DNA of 64,000 bases from Pocillopora verrucosa. Lineage: Eukaryota > Cnidaria > Anthozoa > Scleractinia > Pocilloporidae. Of this stretch, positions 13,501 to 25,439 are shown piece after piece. Below the pieces are notes generated by a model, which was not told where the DNA came from, made no database searches, and saw nothing but the letters and a program-made list of their open reading frames with translations. A program made the translations under genes and the position numbers. Within the stretch, counting starts at the first letter, position 1. Each line of letters starts with the position of its first letter. Location of the stretch: assembly GCF_036669915.1 (NCBI RefSeq), contig NC_089313.1, positions 11,786,011 to 11,850,010 on the forward strand. The letters are read 5' to 3'.

Positions 13501-16500
13501 TGTCTGCATCCACCAAAGTTTGTGCATAATTCTTGTCAAAAAAGGAAACATTTGAATAAGTTACTTAAACCAATAATAAAATGGTCGCTATTGTTACAAA
13601 CAATTGCATTATTATTCACAAATTAAACCTCCCAAGCACTTTTGCACTGGCTTTACCAGCTGAGTATAATGGGAACATATAATGGGAACACATATCCAGA
13701 TGGCCGCAAATACAAAGGACTTTCCAGTATTTGTTTGTGGTGGAACAACATCACCATTTCCCTGAGACATTTGAATCCATGTTTGTACTTTATGTGGTAC
13801 TTTACACTTTGTGTATACATTAGTGACACTAGTAAAAAGTAACTATCCAGGAAATAAATAACCTGCCTGCACAAATGTCATTTCAAATGCACTTTACAAA
13901 GTGAACAAAGATGTTTCTGTAAAGCATGTATGGCTACACTGGTGTGTGCACTTTTTTATGTAAATGTAACCCTTTCACTCCCAAGATCTGAGTAACAATT
14001 CTCCTTACTCGTGCTATACAATTTTTGTAGTGATGGTTTAGAGAATTAACAATTCAACAGGATCAACTAAGAATCCCTTATCTAATATTTTTCTTTATTC
14101 CCATCACTTGTCTGCTTGACATTGTAAGGAGAAAGTCAGTTTCTTGGTTACTCATGGGAGTTAAGGGTTAAAATACATTTGCAATGGTTGAATGTGTATC
14201 ACACACTCACCATAATCTTCATAATCACTGTATCCATGCTGACAATATCTTGAAAGATTGACCTGAAAAATAAACAGAAGATAAAAGTAAACAGAGCTTG
14301 CTCAATTTCTTATATTAATACTATGACATAACAAAGCAGGCTCACAGGCTTCTCTATTACATATAATGTAAACTTGAAAATATTGAAAGCCTCTGTGAAG
14401 AAATTCATTCATTTAGTATTTTGTACTCAGTAGCAAGAATGAGAATTACTGAAAAGCCAAAAAATGAAATTGTAATGACATTTCAAGTTTTTTTCCCCAC
14501 ATCTGTTTTAAAAAATATTTGTTTGATTTACCTTGTCACATTTAGTAGAAACTCTGTCAATTTTCTGTGTCTTTGCATGTTTTGGAACATCTGAAAAATT
14601 GAAAAATGTATACAATCATGTAAGAAAAGGGAATCTGTGATTACTAAAAGAAAGGAATTTATCATAGACTTCAAAAAGGAAAGGTAAGGTTAATGAGCAG
14701 CCTTTTTTACCTCCTAATTTCAACTTAATATATCTATTTGCAATGTTTAAAAAATTAAATTACATCATCATAATATCTTGATAATAATAAGTTATTTACC
14801 TCTGCATAATACAGTGATATTCCACCCCACACAAGGTAGCTGTTGACAATCTAGAAAATATCAGAGGCAAATTAGACACATAACTAGCACACAGGGTTGT
14901 ACACCTTCTGTAGTAACATGATTCACTTATCAACTGCATTTAAAACTTGATCATATACCTTACATTTCAATAAAAAGTAAAAATTTTCTGAATTAAAGCA
15001 AAGTGCATCATACCTCATCATCTTCTTCTCCAAATGCTTCATGGCCAAGTCTCCTACATAACTCAATCACACCTGTACAGAATAAAACAAAGAATTTTCC
15101 TAACTCTACTAAGAAGAACAAAAGTACCATAAGACTGTAGTTTCTTGCACTAACAAAAGTAATGGAGGTAACTCCCAAGACCTGATTGTCAATTCTCCTC
15201 TCTAGCTGCCACACTTTTCCTTGTAAACTAATTACAGGAAGTTGGTGTTGAATAAAGATAACAACTTTTTCCTGATAAGTTTGAGTATTCTCATTACCCA
15301 TTTGCTGCATAATTTATGGATATTTTAGGGAGAAGTTACACTTATGGGAGTTTTAGGGTTAGGAAACATTTGGTCCAAAAGTGTATGCATGCATGATAGG
15401 CCCATCAACTTGTGTCTTTTATCTTTTAATAAATTTATTTTCTTGATAGCATGATACAAAACTTAGGCACCTGCAGTTTCCTAACTTGATAAGTACTGTT
15501 AGTAGGAGGAGTTTATCCATACAAAGCTTAAACTCACCAATAAGCTCGCCATTTGACTGAATGATTGGCTGACATAAAACAGACTGTGCTGTGCTACCTG
15601 AAAAGACATTCATTTCTGATAGTTTAATGATAAAATAATTTTGCCTGTAATTTATCATCAAGAAGTTTATCCCCAAAAGCTCCAAATGGATGGCAAAAGT
15701 TTACAAGTCATTAAGTCCTTAAGATCAACATATCAATAATCCTTAATTTAATCAACTTGATAGAGGAAACACACAACATGCTTGCTAAAGAAAATAAAGA
15801 GTACTGTAAATTGTCTAAAAGAAAACTACAGGCAAGAACTAATGACAATTTTAAGTAGAAACTGGAGGGGAAAGACAAAATCTGCTCTTTTTTTAGCTTA
15901 GCAAGTACATAATAGCTTTAAGTAATAGATTGACTGTGAACCTGTGATAATATTAACACCCTCATGAATGAGAATCAATTGTGTATTGTGGAAGTTCTTA
16001 AACACTGTGCAGCAGAAATTTTAAATAACAGTAGACACAAATTATTGAACTTATTCAAATGCAAAATAAGGGAATATAATAATTAGTTACCTTCCAGTCC
16101 TATTCCTTCTGGAAAACGGTCATCCTGAATTGAAATAAAGCAAATTTAGGAGATTTGGAAGCTGCATTAGTTAATAAACCTAGTATATTCCTTGTAAATA
16201 AAAGTAAAGCAAAGAAAACAAACTTAGAAAAAAGGGGAAAATGATGTACCTAACAAGAACAGAGTTAATGAAATGATGACAGAACATTCTCCCACAAGTT
16301 AGATTTCATGATTGGATGTGAAATTTTTGAAAACTTGCTTTTTGCAGAGCCCAGCTGAATTTTTGAGAACAACAGCAGGTACAATGGAAAAAGTGACCTA
16401 GTGGAGTTTTGGCAAGTAACAATAGATTCAATTGAGCATTTTTCAAGTTCAGAATTAGTCACTTATGGATTTGCTGTCTTAATGACTTATTGTGGCTAGG

Positions 16501-19500
16501 TTTATAAATTGAATAATTAATGACCACACACATTAACTTAAGATCCTAAAGTGAACCAGATCTTGAGTTGTAGGAAGGAATGGGTGTGGTAAAGTTTTTA
16601 TTAAAACCTTCTAAGCCCTAATAATGTTCAGCATTGAATTTGTCTCCTCATAACATCAGAACTTCCCATTTTTCCTTAACACCTTGATTCCTAAGAGTGA
16701 CTAGCATCAAATTTCTCCTTGCAATATCACTCCTGAATCACACTTAAAGGTCAAGGGAACATTAATAGCAAATGATCACCAACTCAAGAAGCTCTTAAGT
16801 GTTAAACAAATTCTCCTTGTCAGCTCCTTAGGAAATTTATGTAGAGAATATGCATGGCAGTGATGCAAAGGAGTAACAGGTTAAAAAGAAATTGCCCTGG
16901 ACACAGTTGTTAAAAGATGAGTTAGATTAACTCAGGGTTAATGTGAAATCTGATTTCTAATCTGAAAGCTTTAAGGGAAAATTCAGTTCCCTTCTTCTTG
17001 TCTAAAATTTGATTAATGGATGCTCTCAAAAGAATACTAGTGAGAATATCCTAAAAAGGCTTTCGAACAAAGGAGTAAATAAACCTGGATCAAAATTTAA
17101 CCATAGGTTAGCACTTATCAGTCCTTGAACAACATACTGTACCCAGATCTTTAAGAATTTCTCTGAGACATTATACTTGTGATAGGAAAATGAGTGGCAT
17201 TCAACTCAGTGAGGAGACCTCAAATATTGACTGCAGAGCCTCAAGAGCTAAAAGTACAGCACTTACCCCTAACACTTCATTTGTTCTGAATGGCTTTTGA
17301 GTAAAAGCTACATATGCTGCAATTGTACTTCCATCCTTTATTTGAATATTTGATGAAGTCCTCCTAAAAACAATTGTATTATATCTCATCACTCTGATAA
17401 TATTCACAGGATTAGTTCAAATGTGTGAAATAAAGTTAAAAGCTGTCATTACCAAGAATCTTGCAGTATTCATTGTTTTAACTATTTCTATCAAATTGGA
17501 TCAATAAATATCAATATAGCACCCTTGTATTGGGAGCAATGCATTTTCCCAAAGAGAAAACAATAGATTGAAGCTCTGAAAGTTTCCAGACTTTCTTCAA
17601 ATCAGACAAACACATAATTGACCAAAAAAATATGAAAAAAATATCATACAAGAATTAGAAGGGAAGGATGGACCTTATGTAGTCAAGATAATGAAAAAGT
17701 GTCATTCAACCCTTTAACTCCCAAGATCTGATTAATAATTCTCCCCTCTAGTTGCCAAACATGTCCTTGTAAATCAGTAATGAGACCTTGGTGTCAAATC
17801 AAGATAACAACCTCCACCTGATAAGTTTGAGTATTCTCATTACTTGTTTCTTGGATAATGTATGGATATTAAAGGGAGAAGTTACAGCTTAATCACTTCT
17901 GGGAATTAAAGGGTTCACAAGAGGAGACTTTCACATTAGAAATACTTACCCTTCTGGATGGTTAGGATTGTAGATGAACAATGCCTGACAATCAAACAAA
18001 ACATTCATTAACAAAATGATGATCTCACAATATTGTTGATCATTTTATTCAAATATAGATCATTTTAAATTAACCCTTTAACTCCCAGATCAAATTTGTA
18101 ATTCTTCTTACTGTCAACCATACAGTTCTTATAATGTTAGTTCTGAGAATTTAGTACTTGATCAACTAATTATCCCCTAATTGATATTTGTCATTATTCT
18201 CATCACTTATCTGGTTGCTAACCTAGCCCTATGGATATTGTAGGGAAAAATTCTGTCTTGGTCACTCATGGGAGTTTAAGGGTAAAATTCTTAACCTATG
18301 AGGATTAAAAAAAAAAAAGCACTGAGCAATGTATGTTACAAATCATTTTTATAGTAATTTACAGCTATTAGTTAACAATTACAGTAGTCATTTTACACAT
18401 CATAATGAATTTATAATTCAAGTTTTTTCCCTTCTGATTAGTGGTACTGTAGTGTGTTTGGTAATCACTGACTTGAATTACAATAATTGCAGTTATATAT
18501 TTTTATCCTTCATTAATATCATTTTTTTATAATTTCAGTGCCTAGCAACGTCTTACCTTTCCTGTAGCATCAACTAAATACAAAGTGAAAGAATCTGCAT
18601 GACAAGCTGTTAAAAGAGAAACACCAAACATACATGAATTAATTATCATACACTCATTAATTTTTTAAAATCATAATGTACAGGGCTAGGTTGTTGAAAA
18701 CTGGGTTTAGATAACACAAGGTTAGTGTGAAATTTGATTTCAGATCTGAAAGCTTTTAAAGAAATTCAGTTTATTAGGCCATTTGTGTACAATTCAATGG
18801 TTGAATGCTCTAAAAATAATTGGAAAAAATTAATTATTCCAAAAGAGCTTTTAGCCCAGGATCATACAGCACATGTACATTAATTTTAAAATTACCATAG
18901 GGAGCTGCGCATAATAGCAAGAGTTGTCAAGACTAATGTTTGCGTTATCCGCTAAAACTTAACCGCAGTATGACCCCCCAAGTTAAAAGTGTCCATCTGG
19001 CAACCAACTTTTCACATTAAGGTGCGGGGAAGAATTTTATGGCAAGAAAATAAATCTTTTATCAAATCATTAACATTAAATTATGAGTAATCTCTACAAA
19101 ATTTAATGGCAATGTATTCATCTAATCTAGCTACAACTAGCAACTTGAACAGCCAGCTATAAATTACTTTATATTACTCACTAAAAGAGATTTTTGGAGA
19201 TACAAACTAAAGCATTTTTATCAACTTCACTAGCCTTAGCATATCCTACCTGATGCAATACAGTTTGCCAACTCCATCAACACCTTCTGCTTGTTTGGTG
19301 ACTGATGAATATCATTTGTCAGCTCTTCCAGCATTTTCTTCTTATCACTGTGTACACAAAACTGTACAGAGAGGAAAATAAATAGATTAAACTTTACTTT
19401 AGCACAAGAACTGGTTAATATAATATACCCCCCTTCTTCAACTAAAGCTTCCTGAATTCTGTGTGGTTCCTGGGCCAAAAAGAAAAGGTTACCCCTTTAA

Positions 19501-22281
19501 CTCTCATGAGTAATCAAGACAGAAATTCTCCTTACAATATCAATACAACATCAACCAGATAAGTGATGAGAATAAAGAAAAATTATTGGGGATAAAATCA
19601 AAATTGGATCAAATTTAGTTGATCCAATACTAAATTCTCTGAATTAACATAAGAATTGTATAGTTGCCAGTAAGGAGAATTACAAACTTGATCTAGGAGT
19701 TAAATGGTTACCTTTAACAGTGACAAAATATTTCCTTACAATAAATTGCTTTTTGAAAACTCAATGTCAATTTTTTTAGATGGGTTACCCATAAAAACCC
19801 ACTGGCCTTGAACAGAGTATTTGTAACACAATTACGCATGTTACAAATAAATGTAATCCACACAAGTGATTAAATAGGATTTTCCAAGAAGTTGGCGATA
19901 AGAACAAAGAGCACTGAACCTGAGAGGTATTATCTTGATAAATCACATAATTCTCTTAACTACTTTACCAGGGGAAGTATCCAGCTTAATGGGAATTAAA
20001 GCTTGAGAAAGCCTAACAATTTCAAGGGTGATATAGGGATAGGAATGAATAATTTCTGGTTTCTATCCAAAAAAATCAATAAAATAGGGGTATCCCCTTA
20101 AGCCCTCAAACACCATGTGGGATGGAGGGATAGGGAATAAGAATATTAGTACTGGTACTGAAAAATATGACTCCTGCAGAAACCAGGGGGGAAGGGGGAG
20201 GAGGGAATATTAGCACCACTTGAAAAATATGACCCACACAGAAACTGGGGGTAGGTGGAGAGGGAGGAATGGGTATATTAGCAATTGAAAAACATAACCC
20301 CCACAGAAACTGGCAAATTGAAAATATGACCCCACAGAAACCAGAATGTAGGAAAACAACTAAGACTTAATGAGCACAACAAAAACTCTGCATGTGTGTT
20401 TAAACAATCCTTACTTTTTTTAATTTTCCAATACAAAACAAAAAATATTGAAATCACCAAATTTTATGGAGTCTGAGAACTGAGACTGTTCAAGCAAAAT
20501 ATTATTGTTTCTACTTCGAAGTTGGCACTACATTTACAAGTTATGCTATAAGAGGGATCTGGCACTGTTTGAGAAGGTATTCACTGTAAGCTCCCCAAAA
20601 AATTCATCGGAGAAATGAAAGTTCTTTTTCTTTTTCATGTCATTTTCCTGTGACATCTAAATCTCCCCATTCAATTTATTAGTACAGGAAAACTCTTCTA
20701 TGGTCAATAGAAATTTAAAAAATTTATTAATCGACGATGACAGCAGCTAAATTTTATTACTTACTAAAGTATGACCCATTCAAAATACAAGGAGCAGATG
20801 TTGCAGACTAAGAGTTTAACCATATTACAATTTGACAGTTCTCTGACGACACGAGTCTCTCGTTTGGCTGGAAAAATATCCTTTTCTAATATATCTATTG
20901 AATCATTTAAGTTACTCATTCTTACAGATGTTTTTGATATAATGTTGTGAAACTGCACGCAAATGTAACGCAGTACATCCTAGTTGGTGTTAAGAATATT
21001 TTCAATTGGGATCCATGACCTCGGTTAATTTGTTAAAGAACGGAAAACCTTGTTGAAGGAATAACGAAATAAAAATAAAATTTAAAGGAAAACGGCGATC
21101 GCTGAAAGATTAAATGTCAATGTTTCGAGTGCGGCAATTTCAAATGTCAAAGGAAGTGGCCTCACAAACCAGTGAAGGATATCTTATGCCTCAAATAACA
21201 GAAAAAAGAACACATGTACGTACAAACTGCAATATCATTTGGCTTGCTTACCTTCCACTTCGACAGAGATGGACGATGTGGGTCTGTATAAAAAAAATGT
21301 ATAAAATTGCGCCTTTTACTTATATACAGGGAGCACACCGAAAAATACTTTAACTGCTCGTTGCTTCAAATGACGGTAGAGTTGACATTGTCCCAAATTA
21401 AAACAGGCCGCTTACCACTTTGTTTATTATTTTCATGATCGAGAGAACTTGAAGGCTTCTTCCCCGCTTTAATCTTCAATTTTCGCGTCTTCCTAATGAG
21501 CCATCGCTCCAAACGGTCTTGATCGACATGTTTCATCACATAATCCTCCAAAAACACAGGGTTTGCTCGGAGAAAAATACGCACCGCCTCTTCATCGACA
21601 TCAGCTGAAATTTGGAAAAAATAAACAGGAGTAATAAAATAAACCCAAAGTAGGGACAGATCATATCTTTCTTTGAAAATACCATTTTCGACACAAAACA
21701 GCGCCTACACACAAAAAAGAAAATCATGAAAATCAATTTAACTGGAAAAAGGTTGGTAATTATTTAAGAGCGTAGGACACGGGGCAAATTTTTGTTTCTT
21801 CGGAGCAAACAATATCTTCGAGCCAGATCGCGATGCAAAAGAACACATAATTAAGTTTGAATTTCTGAACAAAATCTTACGCACTCAAACTTCATGATCG
21901 TTGTATCAATATATAACAAAAGTGAGATTGTGCGAGAATAGTGCCGTGAAATAGTAAGGGTCAATGCTATCATTAACGCGGTTCGAACTCGTTTAAAAAA
22001 TTGCACTAACCTTGGCCATTTCCTATCGCTTTTCCCTGTACCAAAGCTGGCCGAAACGGCCCATCGCCAAAGCTTGCGGTCAGATCAATGTGGGTAATAT
22101 GACTGCTCTGACCATGGTTGTTTGATGTTCGGTTGCTAGAAGGCCCTTTCGCTGCCTTTGCCTGTGAAACAGGCGAAGTCCCATGACCGTTCGAAGCGCG
22201 CTGATAAATAGGGCTGTAGCGCGAACCGCTTGGTAGAGGAGGAAGCCGACGATTTCCAACCTGGCGTGAAGGACTCGACAT
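4190..22281 (-). CDS. PDE10A: PDE10A-like dual-GAF 3',5'-cyclic nucleotide phosphodiesterase, complete 28-exon gene
   Basis: Cytosolic enzyme expected to hydrolyse cAMP and cGMP. I rebuilt the coding exons by hand from GT-AG sites and phase: 22281-22011, 21604-21416, 21283-21252, 19361-19250, 18606-18557, 17984-17950, 17363-17267, 16124-16091, 15597-15538, 15072-15014, 14850-14800, 14590-14532, 14262-14211, 13531-13389, 12517-12425, 12273-12205, 11626-11571, 11275-11217, 10654-10616, 9564-9464, 8927-8832, 8114-7964, 7550-7395, 7180-7008, 6150-6039, 5596-5516, 5026-4938, 4517-4190. They sum to 2847 nt, 948 codons plus stop, with every join in frame. The order is unique N-terminus, GAF-A, GAF-B, HD-type catalytic domain, acidic tail. 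Similarity to PDE10A is closer than to PDE5 or PDE11, for example [13 protein letters not shown] and [10 protein letters not shown]. The family is usually about 780 residues; the extra length is the N-terminal exon and the tail. The start is the first ATG in frame; an in-frame GTG lies upstream at 22347. Confidence 0.93.
4938..9564 (-). CDS. PDE10A: PDE10A-like catalytic domain, exons 20-27 (residues about 521-839)
   Basis: Class I phosphodiesterase HD domain. Visible catalytic parts: H609 and H613 in YHNWTHAF (exon 22), H647 and D648 in CHDLDHRG (exon 23), the EHHHF motif, D758 in MTACDL (exon 25), and the invariant nucleotide-binding glutamine Q810 at the end of exon 26, with the following exon starting [15 protein letters not shown]. 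All metal ligands expected for the family are present, so the enzyme should be active. The residue before Q810 is His where human PDE10A, as recalled, has Gly. The domain ends in exons 27-28 with [14 protein letters not shown], matching the final helix of the family. Confidence 0.9.
5093..5358. mobile_element. MITE, TTTTCAAYTGAGTGTCGAAAG family
   Basis: The left end TTTTCAACTGAGTGTCGAAAG-type motif starts at 5093 and the right end CTTTCGACACCCAATTGAAAA ends at 5358, giving about 20-bp terminal inverted repeats around a 265-bp body. The body contains facing CCAAT-box motifs (GATTGGTTGAG and GACCAATCA). It sits in the intron between PDE exons 26 and 27. Related copies occur at 49849-50047 and 61365-61563. 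Confidence 0.7.
6757..6957 (-). mobile_element. tRNA-derived SINE in PDE intron
   Basis: Read on the minus strand it starts GGGGGAGCAGGGAATGATGC, with A-box-like GCAGTCAGTGG and B-box-like GGGTTTCATTCCC, then a body containing TGTGGGTTGAGTTTGTTG and a GGTTTTCCTCCC segment. I recall SINEs of this layout from cnidarian genomes. It lies in the intron between PDE exons 24 and 25. Confidence 0.65.
7663..7850. repeat. Two tandem 94-bp units with internal dyad
   Basis: GGTGTCTCCTTGTAT recurs at 7663 and 7757, each followed by GGGCACAGCTGT. Within the first unit CTCCTTGTAT faces ATACAAGGAG, so each unit can fold. It is intronic (PDE exons 22-23). Confidence 0.6.
9090..9122. repeat. GA-rich microsatellite
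   Basis: A G-run followed by (GA)n with A interruptions, then GTGGGGTGGG. It lies in the PDE intron between exons 20 and 21. Confidence 0.7.
9237..9435. mobile_element. CTTTAACTCCCA-type MITE, divergent copy
   Basis: Intronic copy of the about 200-bp family, sharing the internal block ATAAAGGAAACAATCACCAA and AAACAAATTCTCCTTATCAG with the copy at 16677 and with the one split by the retrotransposon at 40126-44138. Confidence 0.55.
10616..13531 (-). CDS. PDE10A: PDE10A-like GAF-B domain, exons 14-19 (residues about 368-520)
   Basis: Second GAF domain, the cyclic-nucleotide-binding one in PDE10A. Exon 14 (143 nt) has [20 protein letters not shown]. Exon 15 has [19 protein letters not shown] and exon 16 has [16 protein letters not shown]. 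Exons 17 and 18 together carry the GAF ligand signature NKxnFx3DE: N478-K479, F484, then D488-E489, split by the intron between 11571 and 11275. Exon 19 (39 nt) is the helical linker to the catalytic domain. The intact signature suggests that ligand binding is retained; whether it is cAMP or cGMP cannot be read from sequence alone. Confidence 0.88.
13968..14170. mobile_element. CTTTAACTCCCA-type MITE
   Basis: About 200 bp, starting AACCCTTTCACTCCCAAGA and ending TCATGGGAGTTAAGGGTT, so the ends are inverted repeats. The body is AT-rich with paired AATTCTCCTTAC and GTAAGGAGAAA motifs near the two ends. It lies between PDE exons 13 and 14. Confidence 0.7.
14211..19361 (-). CDS. PDE10A: PDE10A-like GAF-A region, exons 4-13 (residues about 165-367)
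   Basis: Ten short exons (34-112 nt) build the first GAF domain and the linker helix. Recognisable pieces are [10 protein letters not shown] (exon 4), [14 protein letters not shown] (exon 5), [16 protein letters not shown] (exon 7), [11 protein letters not shown] (exon 8), [16 protein letters not shown] (exon 9), [16 protein letters not shown] (exon 10), [10 protein letters not shown] (exon 12) and [17 protein letters not shown] (exon 13). Each aligns in order with PDE10A GAF-A as recalled. Exon 6 (17950-17984) and exon 8 (16091-16124) are microexons of 35 and 34 nt, easy for gene finders to miss. Most introns here carry short inverted-repeat elements. Confidence 0.88.
15163..15361. mobile_element. 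CTTTAACTCCCA-type MITE
   Basis: Starts GTAACTCCCAAGACCTGATT and ends TATGGGAGTTTTAGGGTT. The body is close to the copy at 17707 (TTTGAGTATTCTCATTAC is shared). It lies between PDE exons 9 and 10. Confidence 0.65.
16677..16884. mobile_element. CTTTAACTCCCA-type MITE, divergent copy
   Basis: Starts AACACCTTGATTCCTAAGAG, contains AAATGATCACCAACTCAAGA and ends AGGAGTAACAGGTTA. It belongs to the same subfamily as 9237-9435. It lies between PDE exons 7 and 8. Confidence 0.55.
17707..17915. mobile_element. CTTTAACTCCCA-type MITE
   Basis: Starts AACCCTTTAACTCCCAAGAT and ends TGGGAATTAAAGGGTT, clear terminal inverted repeats. It lies between PDE exons 6 and 7. Confidence 0.75.
18071..18283. mobile_element. 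CTTTAACTCCCA-type MITE
   Basis: Starts TAACCCTTTAACTCCCAGAT and ends CATGGGAGTTTAAGGGT. It lies between PDE exons 5 and 6. Confidence 0.75.
19489..19710. mobile_element. CTTTAACTCCCA-type MITE, inverted orientation
   Basis: Starts ACCCCTTTAACTCTCATGAG and ends CTAGGAGTTAAATGGTTA. Its interior is the reverse complement of the 18071 copy (GATCCAATACTAAATTCTCT against AGAATTTAGTACTTGATC). It lies between PDE exons 3 and 4. Confidence 0.7.
21252..22281 (-). CDS. PDE10A: PDE10A-like N-terminal exons 1-3 (residues about 1-164)
   Basis: Exon 1 (residues 1-90) is Ser/Pro/Gly/Asn-rich, looks disordered and has no counterpart that I recognise. Exon 2 (91-153) carries the helical segment typical of the PDE10A start, with the pattern [13 protein letters not shown] then LERWLIRK, followed by a basic Lys-rich stretch. 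Exon 3 is a 32-nt microexon at 21252-21283, ending in SLSKWK. Exon 1 ends one base into a codon and exon 2 begins CTGATG after a good acceptor, so the phase fits. The separate first exon suggests that alternative first exons, as in vertebrate PDE10A, are possible. Confidence 0.85.
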
Positions 22282-22324
22282 CAATATTTTCGAAACTGGT
22301 TTCCTTTCATGTGAAGTTTTTCCT

Positions 22325-22366
22325 TCACAGAAAGACGGACGAACCACAAGCGATGTTTATCTTCAT
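22325..22366 (-). promoter_or_regulatory. Upstream ORF in the PDE10A-like 5' leader
   Basis: An ATG at 22366 opens a 13-codon frame closed by TGA at 22325, 43 bases before the PDE start. If transcription begins upstream of it, this uORF could lower translation of the main frame. Presence is seen; function is inference. Confidence 0.4.
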
Positions 22367-22400
22367 CGCTAAGCGAGAGTAAGCAGCTGGCGGCAGATAG

Positions 22401-22420
22401 TCACGTGACCCACCGGAAGT
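22401..22420. promoter_or_regulatory. E-box and ETS motif pair upstream of PDE10A-like gene
   Basis: TCACGTGA (22401-22408), a palindromic E-box, is followed at 22412-22420 by ACCGGAAGT, an ETS-type site. They lie about 120 bp upstream of the start codon in a locally CpG-richer stretch, consistent with a proximal promoter. No TATA box is evident at the expected place. Confidence 0.45.
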
Positions 22421-22429
22421 ATAATTCAC

Positions 22430-25400
22430 AGCAATCTTTTTACTTATGTCACTTTTGTTCCCTAATTTGACGCGCGCCGCGGTAAGCAGACAAAACAAGC
22501 TTTTTTCGGAAAAAAGAGAAAAATATATTGTATTGTTCTTGTTGTTTTATTTTTATCTCGACTTAGAACATCAGCTGGAATCACAGACTGAAAAGGAAGC
22601 CGTAGCATTAAAAGATATTAAGGAAACTAAGACAAGTCTTCTTCCTTTTTACTAAGAAAAACGTTGATCCTTTCTCATAAATAAGAAGGCGCAAAAATAC
22701 AAAGACAAATTGCTGAATTAAATTTTTTTAAAATATAATAGAATAAATCAATATCTCTTAGAAACTATGAAATCGTAATCGGGGGCACAATTTTCGCGGA
22801 GATGGTACATTTCAAAACATTTTAATTTTAGCATGCAACCCTGTCAAGAATCATTGACGTGTTTTCTCGATTTAACGAGGGGTCTCAGGTTTGCCCGGTT
22901 TGAAGTTAAGAACACCAAATTAAACCCTCTTGGCACTCTATTTTGCAACAAGGTCAATGTATTGTGGTGAGATGTATGACTGACTGAATTTATCATAACG
23001 TCGGTGTTCAAAAGAAAAAAACCCTGAAAACTCTCGTCGCGTCTTGACGCCAATTTTGAATCAAACGCTCGGAGTGCTGTGCTGTACCATGTATTAAATT
23101 TCATTTTAATTATCTGGAGTCTCTCTGAAAACAATTTTCTTTAGTTTCCTGTCTTTCAATCCTCAGTTTTTTTCGAATGATTTCTTTGTCCACGGCAAAA
23201 TTTTTAATGAATTCGTCTATTTTAGGATTACAATGAAAATCACGAGGCTACTTTGATGATATGTTGTCATCAATTTTTAAATACGCGTAATTTTTCTTCA
23301 GATAATAGTTGCTGTACATTACCCCGGTTAATGAAGAATCAGATAAAGTCTTCTAGCTATTAATGGGTTTATTCTGTTTGAAACTCATAGAATGAAAAGT
23401 GGAAAGCGTCACAAGCTAGTTAGCCCGACTGAGTTACGCAACTGCTTATTTTGATCGTAACAAAAACTGATTATACAAAAAGTTTTCGTCATGAAAAACT
23501 TTCGTAATCTTCCAAAGGAACATAGAAAGTCTAAGTCAAAATTTTGCGCTATTGAGTGTTGGAAAAGCAACGTTATTTCATTGCCTCCGAGTAAAATTAA
23601 TTCGGGAAAGTACAGTCAGTTTTCCTTTTTCTGGCAAGATTAGAAAAAAAAATCCACTCCACAAGTTGAAGAAAAAAACTTGGCAATGTTTTCTTTCCGG
23701 TCGCTTGGTAACTTTTCAAGAGGTTTAAATTCATTTCTATCCGTGACAATAAGTAGTCGAGCCACCATTTGTAGGGGGGTTGGCAGCTGAGTTTTAGGTC
23801 ATCGCAATTTTATTTTGAAAATTTTATTCCTTGGATGAAAGCCCTCAAATAATCAAGAGAACTTCCTCTGGGCAACCCGTTGAATACAGCACAGGATAGT
23901 TTTTTTTTCTGGAAAATTAACTCGGACGAGATAAAGCTAAGCAAGAGAAAACTTAAAATTAAAGTTTGAATCGAATTTTCGAGTAATATGTGAAACTCTG
24001 TATAACAAAACATTAGCAAATGACAGAAATTTTAAAGCGATGATAAAACTGAAGTATATCACCTTCAGGTATCGAAACAGCGATCCTTAGCTATCGAGAC
24101 TAACTATGGTATGCAAATTTTATCATGACGTCACTGTTCTCACCGAAGTGATCCCATTGGATGAGACTGGTTTCCCGGCTTTGACACTAATGGCTTGAAA
24201 GGGGTAACCGTTTGTGATTCGGTAACGCAAGTGATGTTTTCATCGATTTTCTGATTTCATATTTAAAACTCTTGGTTAGACAGACTGGCTTGGAGAGCTA
24301 AGTGTTGCAATTCCCCCAGCTAGCTCTTGGACACAGGCTTTTTTTATCTTGACTCCTATGCAATGTTTTGAAACCTACCGATGTAAAAGTTGACAGTTGT
24401 CCATAAAGTAGAATCGCATAGCATGGCTGTGGTCTAGCAGCAACCGGTGGGCCCTGGGCCTAACCTTTGCTCATGGGCAACTTAGGAATTTTAGTTTTTC
24501 CATAAAAAGCATATTCTGAGCACCTTGAATTTCACAGTTTCAGAGCTCTGAACACCCTTCAATTTTTCTTAGAGCACAACCTTGCATAGAAAAAAAAAAT
24601 TGAGAGAGCTGGCCAAAAATCTGTAAAATAACTTCTTTTATTTTTCACATCTTGAAATGTTTTGAATGACATTTATCATTTCATATATTTTATGCACATT
24701 GCAGTTAACTGTTCCCACTGTAGTGCAATGTTCTAATCTTGTTCCAGAAAGATTTCCGCACAGCCTCATATCACTCTAAAACAAAGCCACAGTCCCAAAG
24801 GCAATCAATTATTTGTTAGCCATCTTTATCCAAGAACTATGAAGTAAGGGGCTGTGCGGCAATCTTACCCTTGTTTCTGACTTTGTATCAAACTGTATTA
24901 TAAAGAATATTTCTCACCACATAAAAATTATCCTTATAGTTTTGAAAGTTCCAAAGTTGCTTTTCATACGTCAAATGGAAAATACAGTGTTTGAGACAGG
25001 TATTTAACCATCATACAAATATGACTAAAGTGACTAGAATCTATTTGAAACTGTTATTAAAACCACCAGATTAACTATATATGTATTAATCTGACAGTTT
25101 TCCCAACAGCCCTCAAAATCTGTAAAATGATTAGAAAACCCCTCTAAATGCTGCAGGAACATGACAAGTCTAGTTTGACTCAAAAATCCCAAATCCACAT
25201 TTTTTTTTTGCACATACAACAAAACATATTATGTCATTAAAATTCACATCATTCGAATTAACCAATGAGCACATGCCTGAAATTGAACAATAAAAATGAA
25301 ACAAAGTTTGTGATTGCTCACACCAGAGTAAAAGTGCCAACTGAGTTCTTTAAAAGTTTTTTATCAATTTCATAAATGCAGAAAAGGTCACGACATGTTT

Positions 25401-25430
25401 ATTCACCATTTTTAGTCCCAAACAAAGTCT
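22430..25430. other. Intergenic region with no recognised gene
   Basis: Short open frames only, none with a family pattern; AT-rich. A GC-rich spot (GACGCGCGCCGCGG, near 22470) lies just beyond the PDE promoter and could serve a divergent transcript. I see no tRNA and no clear element. Confidence 0.5.
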
Positions 25431-25439
25431 TATCCTTTC

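Noticed and set aside
22282-22347. Upstream 22 codons of PDE exon 1 starting at GTG
   Set aside because: No ATG is present there; a nuclear animal gene would start at the ATG at 22281.
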